The translations under genes were made by a program, and so were the position numbers. A stretch of 64,000 bases of DNA from Brevibacillus_D fluminis_A. GTDB lineage: Bacteria; Bacillota; Bacilli; Brevibacillales; Brevibacillaceae. Where the stretch lies: positions 4,272,001 to 4,336,000 of the forward strand of contig NZ_CM125436.1 of assembly GCF_052072235.1 (NCBI RefSeq), written 5' to 3'. The notes under the pieces were generated by a model. That model ran no database searches and was not told where the DNA came from. It was given only the letters and a program-made list of their open reading frames with translations. Numbering within the stretch: the first letter of the stretch is position 1; each line of letters begins with the position of its first letter. Positions 52,485 to 60,872 of this stretch are shown here, in pieces.

Positions 52485-54638
52485 ATGAAAACGTTTGCCG
52501 TTTATTTACTGATGGTTCTGATCATTTCGTGCAATGCGCCGCTATCAGCCTGGGCAACGAATCTTGATAGGAATGCAGCGCTTGACAAGCGGGATTTGCA
52601 GCAATGGAATCCTCAAGAGGACGGGGTCGTTACCTTGGACGGACCTTGGGCGTTTTACTGGAATCGCTTGATGGAGCCCGGCGATTTCACGGATGGCTCG
52701 CCTGGGGGTGCATGGACGGTTACGATTCCGGCTCAATGGGAGTCTTATTCGGTAGGCGGACAGGCATTGGCGAATGAAGGCTATGCCACGTATCGCATGA
52801 AGTTCGTTTTATCTGCCGAGGCGGCCGGGCAACCGCTCGGCCTGTATGTCAATAATGTCGCCAGCGCCTACCGACTCTGGATCAACGGCAAGCCACTGAA
52901 TGGCCTCGGTATCGTCGGCACCGATGCCGCGAGCATGGTTCCACGAAACTACCCGAAGGTATACTTCTTTCTGCCGCGTCCGGGCGATAACGAATTGGTC
53001 ATCCAGGTTTCCAATTTCGTTCAGCGCACAGGCGGGATTTGGGAGAGCATCGACATGGGGGCTGCAGAAGAGATCGCATCGCTGCACAGAAACCGGATTA
53101 TGGTCTGGACATTTGTGACAGGATGCTTGCTGCTCATGACGGTGTACACGCTCTTCCTCTACTTGTTACGCAAGCAGGAGCGTGCCGCCTTATGGTTCGG
53201 CCTGATTTGTCTGGCCATTTGCACAAGGTCCTCCCTGCTGGGTGAATCGTTCGTTTACGTCCTGTTCCCAGGGCTTTCGTGGGAATGGGGAGTCAAGCTG
53301 GAATATTTGTCGGAAATCGTCACGATCCTCAGTTTGGCAGCCTTTGTCAATAAGCAGTATCCGCAGGATGCGATTTTGCGGATCTTCCCTTTGTTTGCCG
53401 CCGGCTTGGGCGCTTTCGGGGCTTTTGTGCTCGCAACGCCAGCCAAGGTGTACACGCAGCTGATGGTCCCGTACATTATCGTGCTGCTGCTTCCCGTCTT
53501 TCTTTACGTCATGTACATCTACATTCGCGCTGCGCTGCGCCGACGAACAGGCTCGCGCTCCAACATGATCGGCTTTCTCGTTTTCTTTCTCACCGTCATT
53601 CATGAAATTTTCTATTATACCGGCTTCGTCGCGTTCGGCGGGCTCGTTTCGTTCGGGCTGCTGTTTTTTCTGCTGACCCAGCTGTTGAACTTATCCTTCT
53701 TGTTCACGCGGGCTGTTACCCAGTCGGAATTGCTGTCGATCGAGCTGAACAAAGTCATTGCATCGCAGGAAGAGACGATCAGGCAGCGGACTTCCTCCCT
53801 CCAGGCGTTGAATCTGCAGCTGGAGCAGGGAAATCAGGAGCTGAGCCGGATCGAAACGATACGCAGCACCTTGCTGGCGGAAGTCCATCATGACTTGTCG
53901 ACCCCGCTCACAGCGATAAAAGGCTTTTCCAAAGCCATTGCGACAGGTGTCGTATCGGAGGAGGAAGCGCCGCTTTATGCCGGCCGCATCTACGATCGGA
54001 GTCTGATGCTGGAGAAGCTGATCGACAACGTCGTCGAATTAAGCCAATTGAAAACCGGTGACATTCAGCTCGAGCTTGCGGAAGTGCCCATCCTGCCCTT
54101 CTTACGCCAATTACGTCACCGTTACGCCGCCGAGACGAGTGCACAAGGAATCACATTGATCTGGGAAGAACCGCTTTTTTCGCTGCCCTCTACCAAGGAG
54201 CTGCTGGTTACGTTGGACCGGTTCCGCTTCGAGCGCGTTTTTGCCAACTTGATTTCCAACGCGGTGAAATACACCCGCGGCGAAGGTGTCATTCGGATAT
54301 GGGCAGAATTGTTGCCAGCCTTCGCTTCGGATAACGGTCATGTCATCATCCATATTACCGATACCGGCATCGGTATCCCGGAATCCGAGCTTCCTCACAT
54401 CTTCAAACGCCGCTACCGGATCGCCGGCAGTCAGCACGCAAAAAGCGGAAGCGGCCTTGGGCTTGCGATTTGCGCGGAAATCATGGCACGCCATCAGGGC
54501 GAAATTGGCGTAAGCAGCAAGCTGGGCGCTGGAAGCGACTTCTTCCTTACGCTTCCTGCAAAAATCGGGGATGCCCCTGCTGACACGAATCACCTTGGCG
54601 AAGGAGGAGAACATGGAGACGACCATTCTGCTGATTGA
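52485..54638 (+). CDS. 7TMR-DISM sensor histidine kinase of the peptide locus
   Basis: A 717-residue kinase with signal peptide (MKTFAVYLLMVLIISCNAPLSAWA), an extracellular jelly-roll sensor of the 7TMR-DISMED2 type (LDGPWAFYWNRLM ... PLGLYVNNVASAYRLWINGKPL), seven membrane helices (residues about 200-410), a coiled coil (EETIRQRTSSLQALNLQLEQGNQEL), HisKA with HHDLSTPLTAIKGF and an ATPase domain (NLISNAVKYT, DTGIGIP, GSGLGLAI). ATG 52485 follows GGAGAG. Its gene overlaps the response regulator gene by 26 bases. DISMED2 sensors are thought to bind carbohydrate or glycan ligands, so it could sense cell-wall material or the exported peptide. Confidence 0.9.
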   Translation: MKTFAVYLLMVLIISCNAPLSAWATNLDRNAALDKRDLQQWNPQEDGVVTLDGPWAFYWNRLMEPGDFTDGSPGGAWTVTIPAQWESYSVGGQALANEGYATYRMKFVLSAEAAGQPLGLYVNNVASAYRLWINGKPLNGLGIVGTDAASMVPRNYPKVYFFLPRPGDNELVIQVSNFVQRTGGIWESIDMGAAEEIASLHRNRIMVWTFVTGCLLLMTVYTLFLYLLRKQERAALWFGLICLAICTRSSLLGESFVYVLFPGLSWEWGVKLEYLSEIVTILSLAAFVNKQYPQDAILRIFPLFAAGLGAFGAFVLATPAKVYTQLMVPYIIVLLLPVFLYVMYIYIRAALRRRTGSRSNMIGFLVFFLTVIHEIFYYTGFVAFGGLVSFGLLFFLLTQLLNLSFLFTRAVTQSELLSIELNKVIASQEETIRQRTSSLQALNLQLEQGNQELSRIETIRSTLLAEVHHDLSTPLTAIKGFSKAIATGVVSEEEAPLYAGRIYDRSLMLEKLIDNVVELSQLKTGDIQLELAEVPILPFLRQLRHRYAAETSAQGITLIWEEPLFSLPSTKELLVTLDRFRFERVFANLISNAVKYTRGEGVIRIWAELLPAFASDNGHVIIHITDTGIGIPESELPHIFKRRYRIAGSQHAKSGSGLGLAICAEIMARHQGEIGVSSKLGAGSDFFLTLPAKIGDAPADTNHLGEGGEHGDDHSAD

Positions 54639-55308
54639 AGACGATCCCGATATTTGCGAGCTAGTCGGTATTTATTTGCGGAAGGAAGGGTTCCGCCTTG
54701 ATGTCGCAAGGACTGCGGAGCAAGGACTCAGCCTGTTTCAACGTTCAACCTACGATCTGCTCATTTCGGACATTATGCTGCCCGGACTCGATGGTCTGGC
54801 GCTGGTGCAGATGCTCCGCAGCCGTTCGGACATTCCGATCATTTTTTTAACCAGCAAAAAAAGCCCGCAGGATATTGTGGCCGGATTGAACATGGGCGGT
54901 GACGATTATGTGACGAAGCCGTTTGAGCCAGAGGTGCTCGTGGCGCGCGTACAAGCGGGGCTTCGGCGCTATCGGTCGCGCCCGAAGGCGAACGACAGCG
55001 CCGAAGTTTGGCAGGACGGACGGCTGATCATCCACAAGAAGCGACTGGAGGTGCTCGTGGACAACCAGCCGGTCACCTTGTCTGCCAAGGAGCTTCAGCT
55101 ACTGCTCTATCTCCTTGAGCATCCAAGGCGCGTGTTCAGCGTGGGCCAGCTTTACGAACGAATCTGGGGCTTAAACGGTATGAGCGACGAACGAACGGTC
55201 ATGGTCCATATCCACAACCTTCGCAAAAAAATCGAAGCAGACCCGGCAAACCCGAAATACATCGTGACGATCCGCGGATTCGGCTATAAATTCGGAGTTG
55301 AGCCATAA
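54613..55308 (+). CDS. OmpR-family response regulator of the peptide locus
   Basis: A 231-residue regulator: receiver domain (LLIEDDPDICELV; phospho-acceptor Asp53 in ISDIMLPG; Lys in VTKPFEPE) and an OmpR/PhoB winged helix (TLSAKELQLLLYLLEHPRRVFSVGQLYERIWG ... DERTVMVHIHNLRKKI). ATG 54613 follows AAGGAGGAG inside the end of the kinase gene. OmpR-type dimers bind tandem repeats at 11-base spacing, exactly the pattern found at 55566-55582 in front of the precursor gene. Confidence 0.93.
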   Translation: METTILLIEDDPDICELVGIYLRKEGFRLDVARTAEQGLSLFQRSTYDLLISDIMLPGLDGLALVQMLRSRSDIPIIFLTSKKSPQDIVAGLNMGGDDYVTKPFEPEVLVARVQAGLRRYRSRPKANDSAEVWQDGRLIIHKKRLEVLVDNQPVTLSAKELQLLLYLLEHPRRVFSVGQLYERIWGLNGMSDERTVMVHIHNLRKKIEADPANPKYIVTIRGFGYKFGVEP

Positions 55309-55310
55309 AA

Positions 55311-55352
55311 GCCAAAAGCCCCAAGCGTATCATACAGCTCGGGGCTTTTGGC
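55311..55352. terminator. Bidirectional terminator between regulator and precursor genes
   Basis: Perfect stem GCCAAAAGCCCC/GGGGCTTTTGGC with T-rich flanks on both strands; it serves the regulator gene and the convergent precursor gene. Confidence 0.88.
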
Positions 55353-55364
55353 CATTTTACGTTT

Positions 55365-55520
55365 TTACGGATTAATTGGTCTTTTACCAACAGGAGGTTT
55401 GGAACCGATTTTCCAATCTCCGCCTTTCACGTCCTTCAACTGCTGCTCGGACAATTCTTCGGACAGGTCCGTTAGTTCAAGGGAAGTCAGCTCGTTTTGT
55501 TGCTTCTCGTTCTCCGCCAT
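55365..55520 (-). CDS. Double-glycine precursor peptide (51 aa), probable exported RiPP or bacteriocin-like peptide
   Basis: ATG 55520 follows AAGGAGG with 8 bases spacing, one of the best ribosome binding sites in the window. The leader (residues 1-34) is acidic and helical and ends TDLSEELSEQQLKDVKGG, which has the hydrophobic pattern (L-x3-L-x2-V before GG) recognised by C39 peptidases. The predicted core after Gly-Gly is DWKIGSKPPVGKRPINP: 17 residues, four prolines, net basic, no cysteine or threonine and one serine. Lanthipeptide or sactipeptide chemistry is therefore unlikely. It is convergent with the response regulator and divergent from the isomerase/exporter genes. The frame is short and easily missed by gene callers. 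Final product and activity are unknown. Confidence 0.82.
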   Translation of the reverse strand: MAENEKQQNELTSLELTDLSEELSEQQLKDVKGGDWKIGSKPPVGKRPINP

Positions 55521-55550
55521 TATGAAAGCCTCCTTTTTACAGATGCGCCC

Positions 55551-55582
55551 ATTATATAACAGGAAGTTTAAGTTTTGTTTAA
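55551..55582 (-). promoter_or_regulatory. Precursor promoter with OmpR-type direct repeat
   Basis: On the minus strand TATAAT (55556-55551) is preceded, nine bases upstream, by TTAAAC-AAAAC-TTAAAC (55582-55566). The two repeats are 11 bases apart and occupy the -35 region, while no -35 hexamer is recognisable; this is the layout of promoters activated by OmpR/PhoB-type regulators. Confidence 0.65.
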
Positions 55583-55627
55583 GTCTCGAAAAATATTAAA
55601 ATCGCCAAAAATCGGCTCTGCTGCTAG

Positions 55628-55633
55628 TATAAA
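55628..55633 (+). promoter_or_regulatory. -10 element of the isomerase/exporter promoter
   Basis: TAGTATAAATG contains a TATAAA -10; transcription would start near 55640, so the ATG at 55640 is too close and the TTG at 55667 is favoured. No clear -35 is seen; the OmpR-type repeat lies about 50 bases upstream. Confidence 0.45.
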
Positions 55634-55666
55634 TGACATATGTTAGCGAAATGCGAGGATTGGATT

Positions 55667-56443
55667 TTGGATACTGCAACAATCATTTCACTCCGTGTCA
55701 ATCATTTGACTTTGACCTTGAAGCAACTGCTGCAACGGCTGCGAATCAACGCTTCATGGGCGGACATCGGCCGCTGCAAGGACGACCTGACGATCGAGTG
55801 CTGGGCTTGCGCGCTTGGGCTCACCGCCGACATCGCCGGACTGCAGGCAGAGGTGACCCGGTTCCGCCGGGCCAACAAATTAGTAACGGCCTCTCAGACC
55901 AGAGAATGGCTGGAGTGCCGCAAGATGACGCTAGATGATCTCATCGATCTGCTGAGACCGCAAGCGCTGCGGGAAATCTTGGCCCGCCACGTTGTCTCCG
56001 CCGATGAAATCCGGCAGCACTTTCTGGAATTTGCACACGAATTTGACCGCGCCGAAATCTCGACAATCACAACGGAAGAATACGGTGCCGCACAAGAACT
56101 GCTATTCCGCGTGGAGGAGGGCTCCGACTTTCACATGCTCGCACGCGCGTATTCGTCGGATGCGGCAACAGCCAAATCGGGCGGATACGTCGGCCTGATC
56201 AGCCGTTCGGATCTGGAGCCGGAAACAGCGGCAGCCGTCTTTCACGCAACCCAGGGAACGGTGCTTGGTCCGTTTGAACGGAAACGTGAATACAGCCTCA
56301 TCCTGGTAGAGAGTCTGTACCCGGCTGAATTAACCGAGGCAGTCGAAGAAAGCATCCGCAAGCAACGATTTCAAGATAAGCTGGAGGCGTATCAACGGAC
56401 GCTCGACATTCATGAAGATATATGGAGCTTGGGTGAGGGATGA
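55667..56443 (+). CDS. Parvulin-type peptidyl-prolyl isomerase of the peptide locus
   Basis: A 258-residue protein from TTG 55667 (GAGGAT six bases upstream). The N-terminal half is helical, like the SurA/PrsA chaperone region, and residues about 130-225 are a rotamase domain (FRVEEGSDFHMLARAYSSDAATAKSGGYVGLISRSDLEPETAAAVF). Unlike PrsA it has no signal peptide or lipobox, so it should stay in the cytoplasm. It overlaps the exporter gene by 4 bases. The neighbouring precursor core has four prolines, so assisting folding, leader presentation or export of this peptide is the obvious inference. Confidence 0.85.
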   Translation: MDTATIISLRVNHLTLTLKQLLQRLRINASWADIGRCKDDLTIECWACALGLTADIAGLQAEVTRFRRANKLVTASQTREWLECRKMTLDDLIDLLRPQALREILARHVVSADEIRQHFLEFAHEFDRAEISTITTEEYGAAQELLFRVEEGSDFHMLARAYSSDAATAKSGGYVGLISRSDLEPETAAAVFHATQGTVLGPFERKREYSLILVESLYPAELTEAVEESIRKQRFQDKLEAYQRTLDIHEDIWSLGEG

Positions 56444-59400
56444 AGCTTGTGAACGAAAACCGCATGCACGTTTTGCAGCAATTTCCACTGTTCGATGTAT
56501 TCAGTGACGAAGAGAAGCAACTGCTTGCCGGACAGTTTCAATCGGAAGCTTTTTCAATGGGACAAACGATCGTGGACCGGGACAACACAGCGGACAGCTT
56601 TTATCTCATCGTATCCGGTAAAGCGAGAAAAATTGGTGTAAACAGCGCGGGCAAGGAAACGAATCTCGGGCTGCTGCTGCCAGGGGAGCATTTCGGCGAA
56701 CACAGCCTGCTTGATGGAGAGGCAGCTTCCGCCCTCACGATCCGCGCCTCCACTCCACTGGAAGTGCTGCGGCTCGGACGCAGCCAATTTCAGGAGTTAG
56801 TCGCCCAAAACCCTGCTATCGATAACTATTTCAGGCAATTTATTTCCTCGGATGTAATCCGCACATTTTTGAAAAACAACACTGTCCTTACCCATGTTGA
56901 CCATGCTGCGCTTCGCTCACTCCTGGACCGTCTGGAGGTTCGTACGTATGAGCCCGGCATGTGCCTCGTGCGGGAGGGGGAGGCTGGCGACGCCTTCTAC
57001 ATCGTCAAGGAAGGTTCCGCGCTTGTCGAGAAAGGACCGGAAGCGGCAGTTGTCAATCGGCTTTATCCCGGCGATTTTTTTGGTGAGCTGGCGCTGCTCA
57101 CGGGAGAACCACGCAAAGCGACGATTCGGGCCGCCGACACGGTGACCGCTTTCCGCCTGTCGAAGACGGATTTCGACGAGCTGATTCAAAACTATCCGGT
57201 TATTCTGGAATCGATCCGCTCGATTTCCTCCCACTATTCGACCAAAGCAATGGCTATGATTACGCCTCCCGAAGAGGCTGAGCGGGCTGCATTACCTGCA
57301 GACGACAGTTTTGCACCGCATGAATCCGAGCAATCCGCCGGACGCGCCGGCAAACCGTGGAAGGCTTGGAAATGGCGGCGCAAATTCCCTGTGCTCATGC
57401 AGCAGAGCGAGATGGATTGCGGCCCCACCTGCCTGACCATGATCGCCCGCTATTATGGATTGAACGCCAGCGTCAACCGGATGCGCGAGCGCTGCAACAT
57501 AGGAGCGGAAGGAACGTCGATGCTCGGATTGATCGAAACGCTTGAGTCGCTCGGGTTCGCGGCCAAGGGGCTGAATACGTCGAGCACGCTTCTCCATGAG
57601 CTGACGACTCCTTTCATCGCTCACTGGAACGGCAATCACTTCATTGTCGTGTATGAGGTCGGCGAGCATGAGCTTGTTGTGGCCGACCCAGGTTTGGGGT
57701 ATATCGATACGATGTCGCTTGAGACCTTTACCAAACATTGGACCGGGCTTGTCGTCACCATGCAGCCTGCCGGCCCGCTCGTTCCGCTCGACGACAGGGA
57801 GGTTTTGTGGAAACGTTATCTCGATTATGTTCGTCCTTCCAAGAAGCTGTTCTTGTCAGCATTGGGGCTATCCGTAACCATCGAGCTGATTTTGCTGATG
57901 TTCCCGGTTATGACGCAGCAAATTTTTGATCGTGTTCTGAACACTGCGAACTGGCCGCTGCTCCATACGATTGTGGCTGCCCTGCTCGCCCTGATCTGCT
58001 TCAATGCGATTTGTACTGCCGTTCGCCAGCTGCTCATCGGACGGCTTGCCTATGCGATCGATCATTCGATGCTGGATAGCTTCTATCGTCATCTGTTTCA
58101 CCTGCCCTACTCTTATTTTACAAAGCGAACGTCAGGCGACATTCTCACACGAGTGTACGAGAACGAAAAGCTCCGCAGACTGATGACCGACCACGCCATC
58201 GAGCTATCGCTCGATTTGTTGACCCTGCTCGTGTATGGGGGCTTAATGGTGTATTACCATACCGGTCTGGCGCTCGTCGCATTCGCACTCATGCCGCTGT
58301 ATATCGGCCTTTATGCGTACATCCTGCCAAAAATGCGCCGCAACCTCCGCAAGCAGCTCAATGCCGAAGGAGAATCCCAGACACAGATCGTCGAAGCTGT
58401 TCATGCGATCGCTACCGTCAAAGGGCTGTCCCTGGAACGAACGATTCGCGGAAAGCTCTTGCACAAGCTGGGCAGATTGCTCGCACTGCGGTTGGAAGGC
58501 AACCGGCTGGAGGCAGCCGCCAAAGCCGTAGCAGGGGGACTGCGTTCCTTAAGTCATGTAGCACTTCTTTATTTTGGCTCCCGCTACGTGATGGAGGGTC
58601 AGCTTAGCGTAGGAGAACTCGTAGCCTACACCGTGCTGTTCACCTCATTTTTGTTCGCAATGGAAATGCTCTCACTGCGCGCAGGCGAACTCTCGGAAGC
58701 TCGCATCTCGATGGAACGGTTGAACGATGTATACGAATCGACGCCGGAGCATCCTCAACCGGACAAAATGCGCATGCTTCCCTCGATTCAGGGTCATATC
58801 CGCTTTGAACAGGTATCGTTCCAGTATGATCGCGGCGGGAACATGATCCTGCAAAACCTTGATCTTGAGCTGAAACCCGGGCAAACCGTAGCGCTTGTCG
58901 GACGAAGCGGGTCAGGCAAATCGACCATTGCCCATTTGCTTCTGAAGCTTCTGGAGCCGTCCGGCGGCACGATTTATATTGACGGTTATCCACTGCGCGA
59001 AGTGCATGCCGCCTCCATCCGCAAGCAGGTCGGCGTCGTGCAGCAGGAAACGATGCTGTTTCGCGGCTCGGTGCGGGAAAATATCGCCTTGAACAGCGAG
59101 AACGTCAGCATCGAGGAGATCGCGCGGGCAGCCCGGCTTGCCGGCGCACACGAGTTCATCGAGGCTCTGCCGCTCGGATACGAGACGATCATCGGCGAAG
59201 GCGGCATCCGGCTATCCGGCGGCCAGCGTCAGCGGATCGTCATCGCGCGTGCGCTCATCAGCAATCCGCGCATTCTCATTTTCGATGAAGCGACGAGCGC
59301 TCTCGATACGGAATCGGAGAGGGTAATTCAGCAAAACATGGCCGAAATGCTGCAAGGCAGGACAACGCTGATTATCGCCCATCGACTTAGTACCATCCGC

Positions 59401-59517
59401 CATGCCGACCTGATCGTCGTGTTGGATCAAGGCGCCGTTGTCGAGAGCGGCACACACGAGCAGCTTTTCCAACGAAAAGGCGTCTACCATCACCTGCTCC
59501 ATCAGCAGTCCGTGTAG
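56440..59517 (+). CDS. Peptidase-containing ABC exporter with two cyclic-nucleotide-binding domains
   Basis: A 1025-residue protein. Residues about 10-135 and 150-265 are two cNMP-binding beta-barrel domains (GEHFGEHSLLDGEAASALTI and GDFFGELALLTGEPRKATI). Residues about 315-445 are a C39 peptidase with Cys327 (DCGPTC), His400 (GNHFIVVYEV) and Asp416 (VADPG). Then come six membrane helices and a nucleotide-binding domain with Walker A GRSGSGKST (821-829), signature LSGGQRQRI, Walker B ILIFDEATSALD and AHRLST. It should cleave the precursor after Gly-Gly and export the core. Ordinary peptidase-containing exporters are near 700 residues; the double regulatory front end is unusual. ATG 56440 overlaps the isomerase gene; GTG 56449 is an alternative. 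Confidence 0.93.
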   Translation: MKLVNENRMHVLQQFPLFDVFSDEEKQLLAGQFQSEAFSMGQTIVDRDNTADSFYLIVSGKARKIGVNSAGKETNLGLLLPGEHFGEHSLLDGEAASALTIRASTPLEVLRLGRSQFQELVAQNPAIDNYFRQFISSDVIRTFLKNNTVLTHVDHAALRSLLDRLEVRTYEPGMCLVREGEAGDAFYIVKEGSALVEKGPEAAVVNRLYPGDFFGELALLTGEPRKATIRAADTVTAFRLSKTDFDELIQNYPVILESIRSISSHYSTKAMAMITPPEEAERAALPADDSFAPHESEQSAGRAGKPWKAWKWRRKFPVLMQQSEMDCGPTCLTMIARYYGLNASVNRMRERCNIGAEGTSMLGLIETLESLGFAAKGLNTSSTLLHELTTPFIAHWNGNHFIVVYEVGEHELVVADPGLGYIDTMSLETFTKHWTGLVVTMQPAGPLVPLDDREVLWKRYLDYVRPSKKLFLSALGLSVTIELILLMFPVMTQQIFDRVLNTANWPLLHTIVAALLALICFNAICTAVRQLLIGRLAYAIDHSMLDSFYRHLFHLPYSYFTKRTSGDILTRVYENEKLRRLMTDHAIELSLDLLTLLVYGGLMVYYHTGLALVAFALMPLYIGLYAYILPKMRRNLRKQLNAEGESQTQIVEAVHAIATVKGLSLERTIRGKLLHKLGRLLALRLEGNRLEAAAKAVAGGLRSLSHVALLYFGSRYVMEGQLSVGELVAYTVLFTSFLFAMEMLSLRAGELSEARISMERLNDVYESTPEHPQPDKMRMLPSIQGHIRFEQVSFQYDRGGNMILQNLDLELKPGQTVALVGRSGSGKSTIAHLLLKLLEPSGGTIYIDGYPLREVHAASIRKQVGVVQQETMLFRGSVRENIALNSENVSIEEIARAARLAGAHEFIEALPLGYETIIGEGGIRLSGGQRQRIVIARALISNPRILIFDEATSALDTESERVIQQNMAEMLQGRTTLIIAHRLSTIRHADLIVVLDQGAVVESGTHEQLFQRKGVYHHLLHQQSV

Positions 59518-59564
59518 CGGCGAAACATTCCTGGCAGATTTCGCCCCCTGCCAAAAGGCCATAA

Positions 59565-59591
59565 AAGCAAAAGAGCAGGCCCAGCCTGCTC
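59565..59591 (-). terminator. Terminator of the beta-propeller gene
   Basis: On the minus strand GAGCAGGC-TGG-GCCTGCTC runs into TTTTGCTTTT. A decayed equivalent (GCAGGCCAAGGCTGC then seven T) is at 52255-52275. Confidence 0.8.
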
Positions 59592-59610
59592 CCGCGTGGA
59601 TCTATGACTG

Positions 59611-60726
59611 TCAAGCAAAGACAGGCAGACTTGCTTTAAACACATACGAGGTGCCGTTTCTGCCAAAAATGCCGAGAATCTTTCGGTCGGGGTCCTCCGG
59701 ATGCGGCCCGATGATATTATAGAAGCCAAGTTGATTCGAGTCATGCCGGTAAATTTCAAACCACTGCAAACCGTCCACGGATGCCAGCAGCCGCGGTCTT
59801 GCAGCAGGATCGTTATTATCGCGAATCCATGGCACCAATGCCATTTGGTAGTCTTTGTCTCTGACCACCCATCGCCTCGTGGCATAATGCACAAACAGAT
59901 TTTTATCATTGAACAACAGGAAATCCCTCACGATGTCGCTTTCCAAAACAGGTGCTTGCAGGAAGCCCTTCGGCCGCTTCCAATACACCAGGCCATCCGC
60001 TTGCTGGTCCGAACCAAACACGACGCCGTGCGGGTAGGCGATGATCTGGGTGAATTTGGACCCGACGTAACTGCTGAAGACTTTTGTCCAAGTCCCGCCC
60101 AGATCGTCGCTGTAAAAAACCTGGTTATTCGGCGTATCGCCAACCGCCAGCCAAATCCGATTCGCGTATGGGTCATACTCCACATCGTGAATGTGGAAGT
60201 TGCCCGGCACGCTCATCTCATCCGGCGGATAATCGAAAATCTTCACGAACGTCGCGCCGTAATCGCGGGACATGTACACCTCCCGCGGCGGGTTCGCGGC
60301 GTTTTTGATGCCGTACGCGCACAGCAAAATGACGTTTTGATATACGCAGTGGCCATGCTTCTCGTCGGTATATCCGCTTTCAAAGGTGAACACGGGCGCT
60401 GAACCGAATGATGTTTGCGCTTCATCCGAGACGAAAACATGCCCGGCGTCAGTCCCAACGACGATTCTGCCGGATTCCCCCACCAAAACCATCCTCGGCT
60501 CGCCATAGCCGTTCGGAATCGTGGCCACATTTGTCCAAGTCGTCCAATGATCCAGACTTTTTACAATCGTATTGCCTGTATTGCCGAACACGACGCCATT
60601 GCGGTCCATCCATTTGGGAAAGCGCCAGTCGATGCTGGACAGCTCGGTCCAGATCGGCGTGACCGTAGGCGGAAACGGCGTTGCATTGCTAAAGGATTTG
60701 GTAAGAATGGCATCCATTATTGTCAT
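59611..60726 (-). CDS. BNR/Asp-box-like beta-propeller protein
   Basis: A 371-residue protein with repeated blades carrying Asp-box-like strands (YMSRDYGATFVKI, YSDDLGGTWTKV, LASVDGLQWFEI, SLDHWTTWTNV). There is no signal peptide. It resembles sialidase-fold propellers but the catalytic Arg triad cannot be assigned by reading, so no enzymatic activity is claimed; a binding or phage-tail-like role is equally possible. A remnant of a second copy lies 7.3 kb away at 52255-52375 on the other side of the peptide locus. Confidence 0.7.
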   Translation of the reverse strand: MTIMDAILTKSFSNATPFPPTVTPIWTELSSIDWRFPKWMDRNGVVFGNTGNTIVKSLDHWTTWTNVATIPNGYGEPRMVLVGESGRIVVGTDAGHVFVSDEAQTSFGSAPVFTFESGYTDEKHGHCVYQNVILLCAYGIKNAANPPREVYMSRDYGATFVKIFDYPPDEMSVPGNFHIHDVEYDPYANRIWLAVGDTPNNQVFYSDDLGGTWTKVFSSYVGSKFTQIIAYPHGVVFGSDQQADGLVYWKRPKGFLQAPVLESDIVRDFLLFNDKNLFVHYATRRWVVRDKDYQMALVPWIRDNNDPAARPRLLASVDGLQWFEIYRHDSNQLGFYNIIGPHPEDPDRKILGIFGRNGTSYVFKASLPVFA

Positions 60727-60872
60727 TCATCCTTTCTCAAATGGGATACAGACTGACTTACGGCCTATTGTGAAACCGATTTGCATCATGAAAACCGGAA
60801 TCATTTCGGAATTGCCCAGATTCCAATTATACCATTTTTTTCTATTATAAAATATCAGAATTTTCTCTGTTC

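Noticed and set aside
55640..55642. ATG 55640 as start of the isomerase
   Set aside because: It coincides with the predicted transcription start and has no ribosome binding site; TTG 55667 has one.
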